DNA of 64,000 bases from CAYWNA01 sp964459305 (GTDB lineage: Bacteria; Planctomycetota; Planctomycetia; Pirellulales; Pirellulaceae), in assembly GCA_964459305.1 (NCBI GenBank), contig CAYWNA010000022.1, positions 22,210 through 86,209 of the forward strand, read 5' to 3'. The position numbers and the translations under genes are program-made. The notes under the pieces are model-generated. The model had not been told where the DNA came from, did not search any database, and saw only the letters and a program-made list of their open reading frames with translations. Below are positions 34,363-43,394 of this stretch, one piece after another (within the stretch, counting starts at the first letter, position 1; each line of letters opens with the position of its first letter).

Positions 34363-37300
34363 ATGCCCGTCACTACAGCAGAAGCGTTTCTACGGGTCAT
34401 CACGAAAAGTAGGCTCGTATCAGCGGAACAGATTGAAGCGATCAGTGATGAGTTCGCCAGTGAAGATGACCCAAAGGCGGTCGCCCGAAAGCTGGTGAAG
34501 GTCGGGGCCGTCAACAAGTGGCAGGCACTGCAACTGTTGGCAGGTCGTTCTGCCCTCATGATGGGCAAGTACAAATTATTGGATCAAATCGACACCGACG
34601 AGATTCGGCGCACCTACTTGGCCGAACATGCCCAAATGGGACGGCGGGTCGCCGTCACAACACTTTCTAGTAAGCACACTAAGGATAACCCCGAAGCAGT
34701 CAAGCGTTTCCTGAAACAGGCCAGAAAGCTGGCAGCATTGGACCATCGCAACATCGTCCACGTCTACGACGTTGATAGCCAGGATGATCGATATTACGTG
34801 GTAATGGAAGAAGTCGAGGGCCGCAACTTGCAGGAAGTCCTCGACGATCGGGGCGCTCTACCGCTGGAAACAGTGGCCCGCTACGTGAGTCAAGCTGCTT
34901 CGGGACTTGCCTACGCGCACGGTCAAAAACACGTCCACGGCGCCCTCCGCCCCACGAACCTGCTGGTCGACAGTCAAGACGATGTGAAGATAGCGAACTT
35001 AGGTGCGGCGGGCTTGGCGGTTTCGAAACAGGACGACTCGGTGGCCGCTGTGGACTACATCTCGCCGGAACAGGCTGCGGGCGAATCCAAACCGCACGCC
35101 CGAAGCGACATCTACTCGCTGGGATGCGTGATGTACGCTCTGCTGACGGGACATCCGCCTTTCACCAAGGGCACTGCGGACCAGCGGCGACAGATGCACC
35201 AAGACGAACAGCCACCGGCCGTGTTGGACGACCGCCCCGATGCGCCGGCGGAGTTGGTGGCGATTTGTGAGAAGATGATGGCAAAGGACCCGTCCGAGCG
35301 ATATCGCGCCGCGGAAGAAATCCATGAGCAACTGGGCGGTTGGTCCGGGGAAGAGAGCGACGGGGAGCCCGTGGTGATGCTTTCCGAAATGGACGAGGGC
35401 GATGACATGGACGGCGCAAAAAGCAAGCCTGCCCCTGCCAAAACGGCCGCCGCGCCCTCGCCACGAAAACCACAAGAGAAACCGTCCGACAGAAAGCTCG
35501 GCGTGCCGGCCGACAAGGGCAAACCTTCACCTGCGCAGCCCGCGGCCGATAAGAGCAAACCGGCACCCAGGCAGGGGAAACCACCGGCGCCGAAGCAGCA
35601 AGTCATTGCCGACGCCCCGGCGAAGTCCCCCAAGCCGCCGCCTCCGGAGCCAAGAGGGAAGAAACCAGCAGCGCCGACCGCAAATAAACCCGGAGAACAA
35701 ACGAAGGCGACGCCCTCAGCCGGTGCGCCGGCCGGATTTGCGGTCGACACAAAGCGCAGACGCCGACGCAAGAAGGGTGGAGCGGCTCCTGGTGCGGACG
35801 GCGTGGAAGCTGGCGGCAAAGCCGGGATACCGACCATCGCCTACATTATCGGCGGCGCGGTCGGCGGCTTGGTGCTTCTGACCGGCGTGATCCTGCTGGT
35901 TGTCTTCCTGTTCTCAGGCGGCGATGGCGAGGAAGTCGCTGTGGCAGACGGTGAACAGGCGACTGCCGAAAACGCCGAAGTTGCCGACGGGGCCGGCGGC
36001 GAGGCGGATGCCGAAGGCGATCCGGCTATCGATGCAGAGATGGACCCCGAGGTGGATCCAGTCGTCGAGGAGGAATCCGATCCTGTGCCTGAAGCGGACG
36101 GCGTTGCCGCGTCGGATGCTGCGACGGAGGATCCTGACATGGAATCATCGGAGGATCCACCCGCGAAGGGTGACGGGGCGGATACGGTGGCGTCGAAGCC
36201 CGCAGACGCCCCGAAATCGGCCGACGGCGCCGGCAAGAAAGAGAGTGTCACCCAAGCGAAATCCAACGCCGGTGGCGATGCCAAGGGCAAGACGGAACCC
36301 AAGCCGGAGAAAAAATCCGTAGAAAAGCCAGCCGCGAAGAAACCGGTCGCAAAAAAGAAGGCCGCGAAGCCGACCAAGAAACCGTTCGAAGACCTCAAAA
36401 AGAAGAAGTATGTCCCCTTGCCTGACGTCGCTGCGACGCAGGCTATGCCCCTGGGATCAGTCTACGTTCCTTCGGGTGAATTGTGCTTCATTAAACTGCG
36501 CGGCGGGGAAGACGCCTTCAAGGGAACTCAAATCTTCGCAATGCGAAACGCCGAAGGCGGGCTCGCCGAACGAGACTGGGAGGTCTTTCTCCGCGAAGGC
36601 GAAGCTGGGCCGGATATGAAACTTGCTCATCTGTCACTGAACGACAAATCGCAGTTGAGCTTTCAATGGCAACCCGAGGCAAAGGAGCAACCGGCCTCGC
36701 CGTATCTGAAGAACTGCGCATTCAGCTTCAGTTGCAGCGGCGAGTCCCATGTAGCCACGTTGCGCGAGCCGACGCGGGTCGAGGCCGCCGCCCTCGACCT
36801 GGAAAAGCCGAACGCGAAACTGGACTGGGCCATCGAAATGTTGCCCGATCCGTCGTCCGTTTACGTCGAGATCACTGGGGTTCAGGGCGCCAAGTACAAG
36901 GTGGAGCCTGCGCCGAGGATGGATGCAGACAGGGGCGAGGCGTGGGTGCAACTGGAAAATGGAGGAGGCCTGTTGTCGTTAAAAGTGGAGACCTCCGTGA
37001 AGAAGAATCTCCACGTTACCGTCACCCCACACGTCAAACTCGCCGCTGATGCCAAGCCCGAAAAACTCAATGTACGAAAACTGCAGCAGTACAAACAGAC
37101 GATGCAGGCGGGCGTGCAGCAAGGCCAGATGGTGGTGAGTCAAATGGAACAGGCGATGAAGGCGAAAAAGGTGCCGGAAGACCAGAAGAGACGCAAGATT
37201 GCACCACGCCTGGCACTTTTCAAGAGTGAACTGCAATCGGCCCAGACGGCCCTGGAAAAGTGTAACAATCTCGAAAAGTTGCTTCAGAACGTCAAGTTGA

Positions 37301-37368
37301 CGTTGAGTTTTCGCGTGTTTTACGATGCGGATACGAGCGAAGTCGACCTTCTGCAGATAGGAAGCTGA
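34363..37368 (+). CDS. membrane pseudokinase with exported paralogous C-terminal domain
   Basis: 1001 aa from ATG 34363. An N-terminal helical part (1-60) leads to a kinase-like domain at ~65-330. The ATP Lys is missing (RRVAVTTLSS), HRD reads HGA (HVHGALRPTNLLV) and DFG reads NLG (KIANLG); only APE-like SPEQ and DIYSLGCVMYALLTGHPP are normal. A Lys/Pro/Ala linker follows, a membrane helix at ~487-520 (IIGGAVGGLVLLTGVILLVV), an acidic spacer and then a C-terminal domain of ~320 residues that is outside the cytoplasm. This domain recurs in the next gene. TTG 34342 is a weaker start. Confidence 0.85.
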   Translation: MPVTTAEAFLRVITKSRLVSAEQIEAISDEFASEDDPKAVARKLVKVGAVNKWQALQLLAGRSALMMGKYKLLDQIDTDEIRRTYLAEHAQMGRRVAVTTLSSKHTKDNPEAVKRFLKQARKLAALDHRNIVHVYDVDSQDDRYYVVMEEVEGRNLQEVLDDRGALPLETVARYVSQAASGLAYAHGQKHVHGALRPTNLLVDSQDDVKIANLGAAGLAVSKQDDSVAAVDYISPEQAAGESKPHARSDIYSLGCVMYALLTGHPPFTKGTADQRRQMHQDEQPPAVLDDRPDAPAELVAICEKMMAKDPSERYRAAEEIHEQLGGWSGEESDGEPVVMLSEMDEGDDMDGAKSKPAPAKTAAAPSPRKPQEKPSDRKLGVPADKGKPSPAQPAADKSKPAPRQGKPPAPKQQVIADAPAKSPKPPPPEPRGKKPAAPTANKPGEQTKATPSAGAPAGFAVDTKRRRRRKKGGAAPGADGVEAGGKAGIPTIAYIIGGAVGGLVLLTGVILLVVFLFSGGDGEEVAVADGEQATAENAEVADGAGGEADAEGDPAIDAEMDPEVDPVVEEESDPVPEADGVAASDAATEDPDMESSEDPPAKGDGADTVASKPADAPKSADGAGKKESVTQAKSNAGGDAKGKTEPKPEKKSVEKPAAKKPVAKKKAAKPTKKPFEDLKKKKYVPLPDVAATQAMPLGSVYVPSGELCFIKLRGGEDAFKGTQIFAMRNAEGGLAERDWEVFLREGEAGPDMKLAHLSLNDKSQLSFQWQPEAKEQPASPYLKNCAFSFSCSGESHVATLREPTRVEAAALDLEKPNAKLDWAIEMLPDPSSVYVEITGVQGAKYKVEPAPRMDADRGEAWVQLENGGGLLSLKVETSVKKNLHVTVTPHVKLAADAKPEKLNVRKLQQYKQTMQAGVQQGQMVVSQMEQAMKAKKVPEDQKRRKIAPRLALFKSELQSAQTALEKCNNLEKLLQNVKLTLSFRVFYDADTSEVDLLQIGS

Positions 37369-37394
37369 GCGTCACGGGGGACGATGGGTAACTG

Positions 37395-39551
37395 ATGGCA
37401 CAAGAGTTCGACCCATATTACAAATGGCTCGGCATTCCTCCCAGGGACCAGCCACCGCATCATTACCGTCTGCTCGGCATTGAGGTGTTCGAGAATGACC
37501 GTGATGTGATCGATGCGGCGGCGAACCGCATCATGGCGTACCTGAAGGACCTGGCAGCGGGGGACGAGGCGGAGTACTCGCAGAACTTGCTGAACGAAGT
37601 CTCCCGTGCTCGCATTTGTCTTCTCAACAAGACGAAAAAGACTGCCTACGACGAGGAATTGCGGGGCAAGCTACGATCGCCAACCGTCACCGATGACCAG
37701 GCGAGGAAACCCGGTGCCAAACCGCCGGTCAAGACGTTCGAAGGGAAGACGCCATCTCGTGAACCGGTTGCGGAAGAACCCGCACCGTTGATTCGCACCA
37801 CCAAGCAACGACCAAGACCGACTGCGGGCGCGGTCGTTTTTGCGGAGCCGGACGAATCAGGTGATGAGAAACCCGCAACGGAGTTTCGCTGGAAACTGAT
37901 CGCGGTTGTAGCAGCCGGTGCCGCCTGTGTGTGCCTGGCCGTTCTGATCGTCGTGGTCGCCTTCCTGTTCCTCGGACGCGGTGACACCGAAGTGGTCTCC
38001 GCCAACAACGTCGTGCCACATGCCGATGGGCTCCCGCCCACCGATACCATCGATTTCGGACCGGAGTCGGAGACCGAGCCTGGATCTTCGGACCCCGATG
38101 CCGACACGAATCCGGAGGAAGACACGAATGCAGATTCGGAGGCAGATCCCGAAGTCGATCCTATGATGGAGTCTCCGCCGGCTTCGAAGACTGACATTGC
38201 GCCAGGCTCGGAGGCAGCTACCGACGACCAATCTGAAACCGAGCCCCCCTCCGCAACCAAGCCGAATTCAGATTCGGTCCCCGGCAAGGATACGGGATTG
38301 CCAGTTATGCCGGAGACCTCGGGCGATTCATCGACGGCCGATGTATCCACCGACGATGCAACAGACAATGGAGTTGAGAAGCCGAAGGAAGAACCGACCG
38401 CAGTTGCGACCGCAGACGACAAGCCTGACCCCACGAACGTGAAGCCTCCCGCTGACGATGCCGGGATGCCAGAAGCCGAGCCTCCCAAGACGACTGCACT
38501 CAAGGAAGAGCCACCTGTCCCCAAGGAACCGACAAAACCAGCGAAGCCAACTCGGCAGCCGTTTCAGGATCTACCCAAGACGGTCTCGCTGCCCGATTTG
38601 GAGGCCGCCGACGCGATGTCGCCGCAAGCGATTGGGCTGGTTCACGTCCCACCCGACGATCTGTGCTTCATCAAGCTCCGCGGTGGCGAGCAGGCCTGCA
38701 AAGGATCGGAGGCCTTCGTCATGCGCAATGCCGATGGCGGACTTGCCGAAAGAGACTGGGAGATCCTGTTTCGGGATGGCGAAGCAGGACCGGAAACGAA
38801 CATCGCGCACCTGTCGATCGACGACGATTCACAACTTGTTTTTCAGTGGCAGCCTGAGGCGAAGAACCAGGCGTCGAGTGCAAATCTGTGCAATTGTGTG
38901 CTTAAGTTCAGTGCCGCTGGCCAGTCGCATGTCGCCACACTGCGAGAATCGGCGAAGGCCGATGGGCTGACGTTTGAGTTCGACAAACCAACGTCAAAAG
39001 ACGATTGGAAGATCGACATGCCTCCCGATCCGGCGGGAATCAAGCTGGAGATTACGGGTGTCGGAGATGCCACGTACACAGTCCAGCCCGATCCGGTGAT
39101 GGAGGCCAACAGGGGCGAGGCATGGGTGGATCTGGAAGACGGTGGCGGTCTTCTAAGGCTGAAAGTCGAGACGGAGATGAAAAGGAACCTAGTGGTGGAA
39201 GTAACCGTCACGCCGCATTGGAAATCGCCGCTGGACGGCAAGCCACAGAAGTTCATTGCGAAACAGTTCAGGGACACATTGAACGTGAGGGAGCGGGAAC
39301 TCGCTCAATCGCCGTTTGTCATTCAGCAGATGCAGCAGCTCGCGAATCGAGCTTCTGGCCGGGAAAAGACGGTGCGGGATCAACAAGTGGCCCTGGCGGA
39401 ACAGGCGCAAGTCACGTTGCAGGCCACCGTGGAAAACGCCCAGAAGCTCCTCGAATTCCTGCAAAACGCCGGTGGTAAGCTACAGATCCAGTTCCGGCTT
39501 TTCTATGACGCGGATTCCAGCGAAGTCGATCTCTTGCACGCTGGGGGATAA
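37395..39551 (+). CDS. membrane J-like protein with the same exported C-terminal domain
   Basis: 718 aa. Residues 1-95 resemble a planctomycete J-like domain (YYKWLGIPPRDQPPHHYRLL, NEVSRARICLLNKTKKTAYD) without the HPD triplet that activates DnaK. A membrane helix is at ~161-195 (LIAVVAAGAACVCLAVLIVV), then an acidic Thr/Pro/Asp-rich spacer. The last ~330 residues are paralogous to the end of the preceding protein: CFIKLRGGE, MRNADGGLAERDWE, FQWQPEAK, SHVATLRE, RGEAWVDLEDGGGLLRLK and LFYDADSSEVDLL. The 26-base spacing shows one operon. ATG 37395 is supported by the fold. Confidence 0.85.
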   Translation: MAQEFDPYYKWLGIPPRDQPPHHYRLLGIEVFENDRDVIDAAANRIMAYLKDLAAGDEAEYSQNLLNEVSRARICLLNKTKKTAYDEELRGKLRSPTVTDDQARKPGAKPPVKTFEGKTPSREPVAEEPAPLIRTTKQRPRPTAGAVVFAEPDESGDEKPATEFRWKLIAVVAAGAACVCLAVLIVVVAFLFLGRGDTEVVSANNVVPHADGLPPTDTIDFGPESETEPGSSDPDADTNPEEDTNADSEADPEVDPMMESPPASKTDIAPGSEAATDDQSETEPPSATKPNSDSVPGKDTGLPVMPETSGDSSTADVSTDDATDNGVEKPKEEPTAVATADDKPDPTNVKPPADDAGMPEAEPPKTTALKEEPPVPKEPTKPAKPTRQPFQDLPKTVSLPDLEAADAMSPQAIGLVHVPPDDLCFIKLRGGEQACKGSEAFVMRNADGGLAERDWEILFRDGEAGPETNIAHLSIDDDSQLVFQWQPEAKNQASSANLCNCVLKFSAAGQSHVATLRESAKADGLTFEFDKPTSKDDWKIDMPPDPAGIKLEITGVGDATYTVQPDPVMEANRGEAWVDLEDGGGLLRLKVETEMKRNLVVEVTVTPHWKSPLDGKPQKFIAKQFRDTLNVRERELAQSPFVIQQMQQLANRASGREKTVRDQQVALAEQAQVTLQATVENAQKLLEFLQNAGGKLQIQFRLFYDADSSEVDLLHAGG

Positions 39552-39903
39552 GGGCCGCTGAGAGAGTGGCGCGGAAGCATGTGGGGCACGTTTCCAATGA
39601 CGTGCTCGCCTGTTGTGCGTCGCGGCCTGCAAAGAGATAGAGTCTCGTGGGAAGTGGTGGCGGACGGTCGTTTTCTGCGCCATAGCCACACTCTCTCCCC
39701 GCAAATAGAGGGAATTATGGGCGATTGGCCGTTTGACACGTCTCCGCGTGGCAGTAGAATGAAATGCGTACCCTGAGTCCCGCTTTCGGTTGCGGGATCG
39801 CGCAAGTCGGTTCCGGCAATGCCCACCCGGGCGATTGACCCGCTTTCGCCGCTTGTCAGCGCCAGCGTCTGTTTTCTATTTCTTCAAGTGCGAGAGCGTG
39901 ACC
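39552..39903. other. intergenic region before tatA
   Basis: It carries the promoter at 39733-39760 and a small hairpin TCCCGC-tttcggtt-GCGGGA at 39778-39797. I see no gene in it. Confidence 0.5.
39733..39760 (+). promoter_or_regulatory. sigma70-type promoter upstream of tatA
   Basis: TTGACA at 39733-39738, 16 bases, TAGAAT at 39755-39760. It is 143 bases ahead of the first tatA start. Confidence 0.65.
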
Positions 39904-40131
39904 ATGACGACACTACTTGCTTTCTTTGGTTTTCCCGGCCATATCGAAGCCTTGATCGTGCTGGCAGTAATCTTGTTGCTGTTTGGCCACCGGCTTCCCG
40001 GAATGATGCGCTCAATGGGGCGCAGCGTCGTAGAGTTTAAGAAAGGAATCAAGGAAGACGACGAAGAGGAAGAGCCGGCCATCAGTAGTTCGCAGGAACC
40101 AGACAAAGTGGAAGAAGCTAAGGTGGAATAG
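39904..40131 (+). CDS. tatA: TatA/E-type twin-arginine translocase subunit
   Basis: 75 aa from ATG 39904; the frame opens at 39790 but the Tat fold starts at MTTLLAFFGFPGHIEALI. A single N-terminal membrane helix (ALIVLAVILLLFGHRLPG), the FGxxLP hinge and an amphipathic helix (RSMGRSVVEFKKGIKED) followed by an acidic tail. TatA forms the size-flexible pore of the Tat system, which exports folded proteins with RR signals. At least three such substrates are encoded in this window (2687, 13368, 21787). Second copy follows 80 bases later. Confidence 0.9.
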   Translation: MTTLLAFFGFPGHIEALIVLAVILLLFGHRLPGMMRSMGRSVVEFKKGIKEDDEEEEPAISSSQEPDKVEEAKVE

Positions 40132-40211
40132 GCGCAACCATTCGGTTGACAGCCTTTTCCCGCGAGAGTGCTTTGTAGCTACGTAATTGCGCGTTCCAAA
40201 AAGGGTGGGCC

Positions 40212-40577
40212 ATGTTTGGACTAGGGATGCAGGAGCTGATTATCATCGGCGTCGTTGCGGTGCTGTTGTTCGGCAAGAGGCTGCCGGAAGTCGCCAAATC
40301 GCTCGGAAAGAGCTATTCTGAATTTCGCCGAGGCTTGTCCGACATCCAATCACACATGGATGTTACGTCGGACGTCTACTCCTCCACATCGTCCGGGTCG
40401 TCGTACTCGGACGAGAGTTCGTCTTATGACGAATATGACGATTACGACGAAGCCACGGCACCGAAATTCGAACCCCCGCCTGCCGAGCCGCAGGAAGAGC
40501 CCGCGCCAGAACAACCGAGCGCGGACACGGTGGGTTCAGCCAGCGAACAACAGAATCGGGACGAAGAGAACAACTGA
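40212..40577 (+). CDS. tatA: TatA/B-type twin-arginine translocase subunit
   Basis: 121 aa. Membrane helix at residues 7-22 (LIIIGVVAVLLFGKRLPEVA) with the FGxxLP hinge, amphipathic helix KSLGKSYSEFRRGLSDI, then a Ser/Tyr/Asp-rich and Pro/Glu-rich tail. The Glu near residue 8 (MQELIII) is found in many TatA/B proteins. It has TTGACA (40146-40151) upstream but no clear -10. It is followed by a terminator at 40611. Confidence 0.9.
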   Translation: MFGLGMQELIIIGVVAVLLFGKRLPEVAKSLGKSYSEFRRGLSDIQSHMDVTSDVYSSTSSGSSYSDESSSYDEYDDYDEATAPKFEPPPAEPQEEPAPEQPSADTVGSASEQQNRDEENN

Positions 40578-40610
40578 CGAAAACTCGGTTTGTTGGGATT
40601 CCCGACAATG

Positions 40611-40650
40611 CCCCGGCGATAAAAGCGAGAATCGCCGGGGTGTTTTGGTT
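40611..40650 (+). terminator. hairpin terminator after the tatA pair
   Basis: Stem CCCCGGCGAT (40611-40620) pairs with ATCGCCGGGG (40631-40640), 10-base loop, followed by TGTTTTGGTT. Confidence 0.8.
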
Positions 40651-40865
40651 TCACTTGCAGGCGATCCCACGTTATACTGATGCCTTTGCGAAACCACTCC
40701 AACTCGGCCCAATGGCCATTGCCAAACGTCCGGTTGGAGCCGAGGCTTCAGCCTGTCTTGTTCGCAGACCGAGGGCTGTACTCCCACGAGACATTCGGCA
40801 GCGCCACATAGTCCCCCCATCACCAGCCAACCTTGCACCATCACACCGAAAGGACCCTGGAGGCA

Positions 40866-41915
40866 ATGAACCGTATCCCATACCGAAAGCGATCTGAAGA
40901 ATCAAGACCGTCCGTTGTTGCCGATCGCAGCCGCTTCCGAACGGCCGCCCTGCTGATGGCACTGGTCACTGCCGGCGCCGCGCGGGCTGCCGACACCGAC
41001 ACCCTGTTTCCGGGCGACACGATGATCGTCGCGAAGGACAAAGTGGAACTGGGGTTGCGAGACAAGGTCTCGACCGTTCTGTCGGTGGGTGACAAGATCC
41101 ACGTGACCGAAGTGCGTGGTGCATGGATCGGCGGATACGCTCTTGTGGACGGCGAACGCCACACCGGCTGGGTCCATCAGACCGAAGTGAAACTGCTGGG
41201 TACGTCGCCGAAAGACATTCCCCGAATCGAAGCACCCGACAAACCGGATGACGCGAAGGCGGTGGAGACGCTCAAGCGGCTGGGTGTTCTGCTGGATTTG
41301 AACGAGAAAGGCAATGTCCACACCGCCGATGCCACGGAAGCGAAAATTGCGGACGGCGACCTTGCGCATTTCCAGGGACTTCACCATCTTTCCACTTTGG
41401 ATCTGAGCGGACGGCCGATTACGGACGAAGGCATGAAGTCGCTCGCCGGTTTGGGCGTGCTGCAGAAGCTCTACTTGGACAACACACAAATCACCGACGA
41501 GGGGCTCAAATCGATCGAGAGCATGGCCCATCTCGAAGTTTTTGCGATGACGGGGGCCAAAGTCGTCGGCCCTGGCCTGGTGCACCTAACGGGACTTGCA
41601 AACCTGTACACGTTGAACCTGACGGACTGTCAGGTCACAGACGACGCTTTGGCGCATCTGGAAAAGCTGCCCCACCTGGAAGTGCTTGCGTTGCCCGGCA
41701 CAAAGATCACGTCGGCAGGGCTGGCTCACCTGAAACCGGTCGCCAAGCTGCGCGTGCTGAACCTCATCGGCTGCGAAGTCGACGACACCGGCCTGGAGCA
41801 CCTGAGGGGGCTGACTAATCTGCGCATGCTGTACGTGCGAAAGACGAAAGTGACGCAAGAGGCGGTCGACAAATTCAAAGAAGACTCGCCCAGCTTGGCG
41901 ATTTATCGAAACTAA
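40866..41915 (+). CDS. secreted leucine-rich repeat protein with SH3-like domain
   Basis: 349 aa from ATG 40866 (GGAGGCA upstream). A long basic n-region precedes the signal (RFRTAALLMALVTAGAARAAD). Then an SH3-like stretch (GDTMIVAKDKVELG, GAWIGGYALVDGERHTGWVH). Residues ~145-340 contain LRR units of the LxxLxLxxTxITDxGLxxL type (LQKLYLDNTQITDEGLKSI, LEVLALPGTKITSAGLAHL). These planctomycete LRR proteins are thought to bind other proteins. It is followed at 25 bases by an amino-acid permease, so they may share a transcript. Confidence 0.8.
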   Translation: MNRIPYRKRSEESRPSVVADRSRFRTAALLMALVTAGAARAADTDTLFPGDTMIVAKDKVELGLRDKVSTVLSVGDKIHVTEVRGAWIGGYALVDGERHTGWVHQTEVKLLGTSPKDIPRIEAPDKPDDAKAVETLKRLGVLLDLNEKGNVHTADATEAKIADGDLAHFQGLHHLSTLDLSGRPITDEGMKSLAGLGVLQKLYLDNTQITDEGLKSIESMAHLEVFAMTGAKVVGPGLVHLTGLANLYTLNLTDCQVTDDALAHLEKLPHLEVLALPGTKITSAGLAHLKPVAKLRVLNLIGCEVDDTGLEHLRGLTNLRMLYVRKTKVTQEAVDKFKEDSPSLAIYRN

Positions 41916-41940
41916 TCCTAGCCGGTGACAAGACCACTTC

Positions 41941-43365
41941 ATGAACGAACCGTCAGACCAACACGTCGATCCGGATTCAGCCCAGGCTCACCTCGGCCTG
42001 TGGGATGCCGTCAGTATCATTGTGGGCATCGTCGTAGGCACGGCGATTTTCAAAACGCCGCAGTTTGTCTTTGGCAATGTCGACGGGCCGTGGCAGGGAC
42101 TTGGATGTTGGGCACTGGGGGGTGTCCTCGCCTTGATCGGTTCGTTGTGCTACGCCGAACTGGCCACCACATATCCTCGCATGGGCGGCGACTACGTTTA
42201 CCTGACGCGAGCCTACGGCCGATGGGTTGGGTTCCTATTTGGCTGGGCGCAACTGTCGGTGATCTTGACCGGCAGCATCGGCGCGATGGCCTATGCTTTT
42301 GCTGATTATGCGATCGAGCTTTGGAGCTTTGATGCCCAGTGGACGGTGTGGCTTGCCGTGACGCCGGTAGTCGTCCTGACTGTGTTGAACCTGTTCGGCG
42401 TCGTTTTCGGGAAGACGGTCCAGAATTTTCTCACCGGCGTCAAGATCATTGGTTTGGCCGGGATCGTCGTGGCCGGCTTGGTTTGGGGCGGCGATGCATC
42501 GCTGTCGGCCACGCAGCCGATGACCGGACCGGGATTCGGCTTGGCAATGGTCTTCGTGTTCTACGCATACGGAGGCTGGAACGATGCGGCCTTTGTCGCG
42601 GCCGAGGTGCGCCAGCGGCGCCGCAATATGCCCCTAGCCCTGATCCTGGGAACGGCCGGAATTGCATTGATCTACCTGTTGGTCAATGGAGCATATCTGT
42701 GGGGGTTGGGCTTCGAAGGCGTGCGAGCGTCGTCGGCGCCGGCGGCCGACGTGGCAAAACTGGCCATGGGCGACTGGGGGGCCAAGGCGATTAGCCTGCT
42801 GGTCATGCTGTCTGCGCTGGGCGCCATCAACGGTCTGATTTTCACCGGGTCGCGCGTTTACGCTAGTCTGGGCGCCGACCATCGGGTATTCGCATTGCTG
42901 GGACGTTGGAACGTGCGACGCGCGGCGCCATTTTGGTCGTTGGTGGCGCAGACCGCCATCGCGTTGTTGCTGATCGTCCTTGTCGGAACGGAAACGGGCA
43001 AGCAAACGATCGATCGATCGCTGGCCCTGGTCGGGCTCGGACCGTTACCTTGGGGCGAGTATTTCGGGGGATTCAATACGTTGGTTGCAGGAACGGCACC
43101 AGTATTCTGGGGCTTCTTTCTTATGAGCGGAATCTCCTTGTTCGTGCTGCGTTTCAAAGATCGCGGACGCGAACGCCCGTTCTCCGCACCGCTCTATCCC
43201 TTGGAACCAATTTTGTTCAGCGGGATGTGCATCTACATGCTCTATTCAGCCCTCACGTATGCCAAAGGGCTTTCGTTGTTGGGAATTGTGCCGTTGCTGA
43301 TTGGCTTGCCCTTATATTTCATCAGCCAGGCGGCCGGACAAAAGACGAAGACAGGCTCAGCCTGA
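41941..43365 (+). CDS. APC-family amino acid permease
   Basis: 474 aa, a usual length, with about 12 hydrophobic segments. The N-terminus has LWDAVSIIVGIVVGTAIFKT, the unwound helix 1 of the APC fold (GxVxGxxIF), and GGDYVYLTRAYGRWVGFLFG (helix 3). It belongs to the same group as serine/threonine or Lys/cadaverine exchangers of the SteT/y+LAT type, but the substrate cannot be fixed. No regulator is adjacent. Confidence 0.9.
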   Translation: MNEPSDQHVDPDSAQAHLGLWDAVSIIVGIVVGTAIFKTPQFVFGNVDGPWQGLGCWALGGVLALIGSLCYAELATTYPRMGGDYVYLTRAYGRWVGFLFGWAQLSVILTGSIGAMAYAFADYAIELWSFDAQWTVWLAVTPVVVLTVLNLFGVVFGKTVQNFLTGVKIIGLAGIVVAGLVWGGDASLSATQPMTGPGFGLAMVFVFYAYGGWNDAAFVAAEVRQRRRNMPLALILGTAGIALIYLLVNGAYLWGLGFEGVRASSAPAADVAKLAMGDWGAKAISLLVMLSALGAINGLIFTGSRVYASLGADHRVFALLGRWNVRRAAPFWSLVAQTAIALLLIVLVGTETGKQTIDRSLALVGLGPLPWGEYFGGFNTLVAGTAPVFWGFFLMSGISLFVLRFKDRGRERPFSAPLYPLEPILFSGMCIYMLYSALTYAKGLSLLGIVPLLIGLPLYFISQAAGQKTKTGSA

Positions 43366-43394
43366 TGCAACTGTGTTCTTTGAAGGAGTTATTC

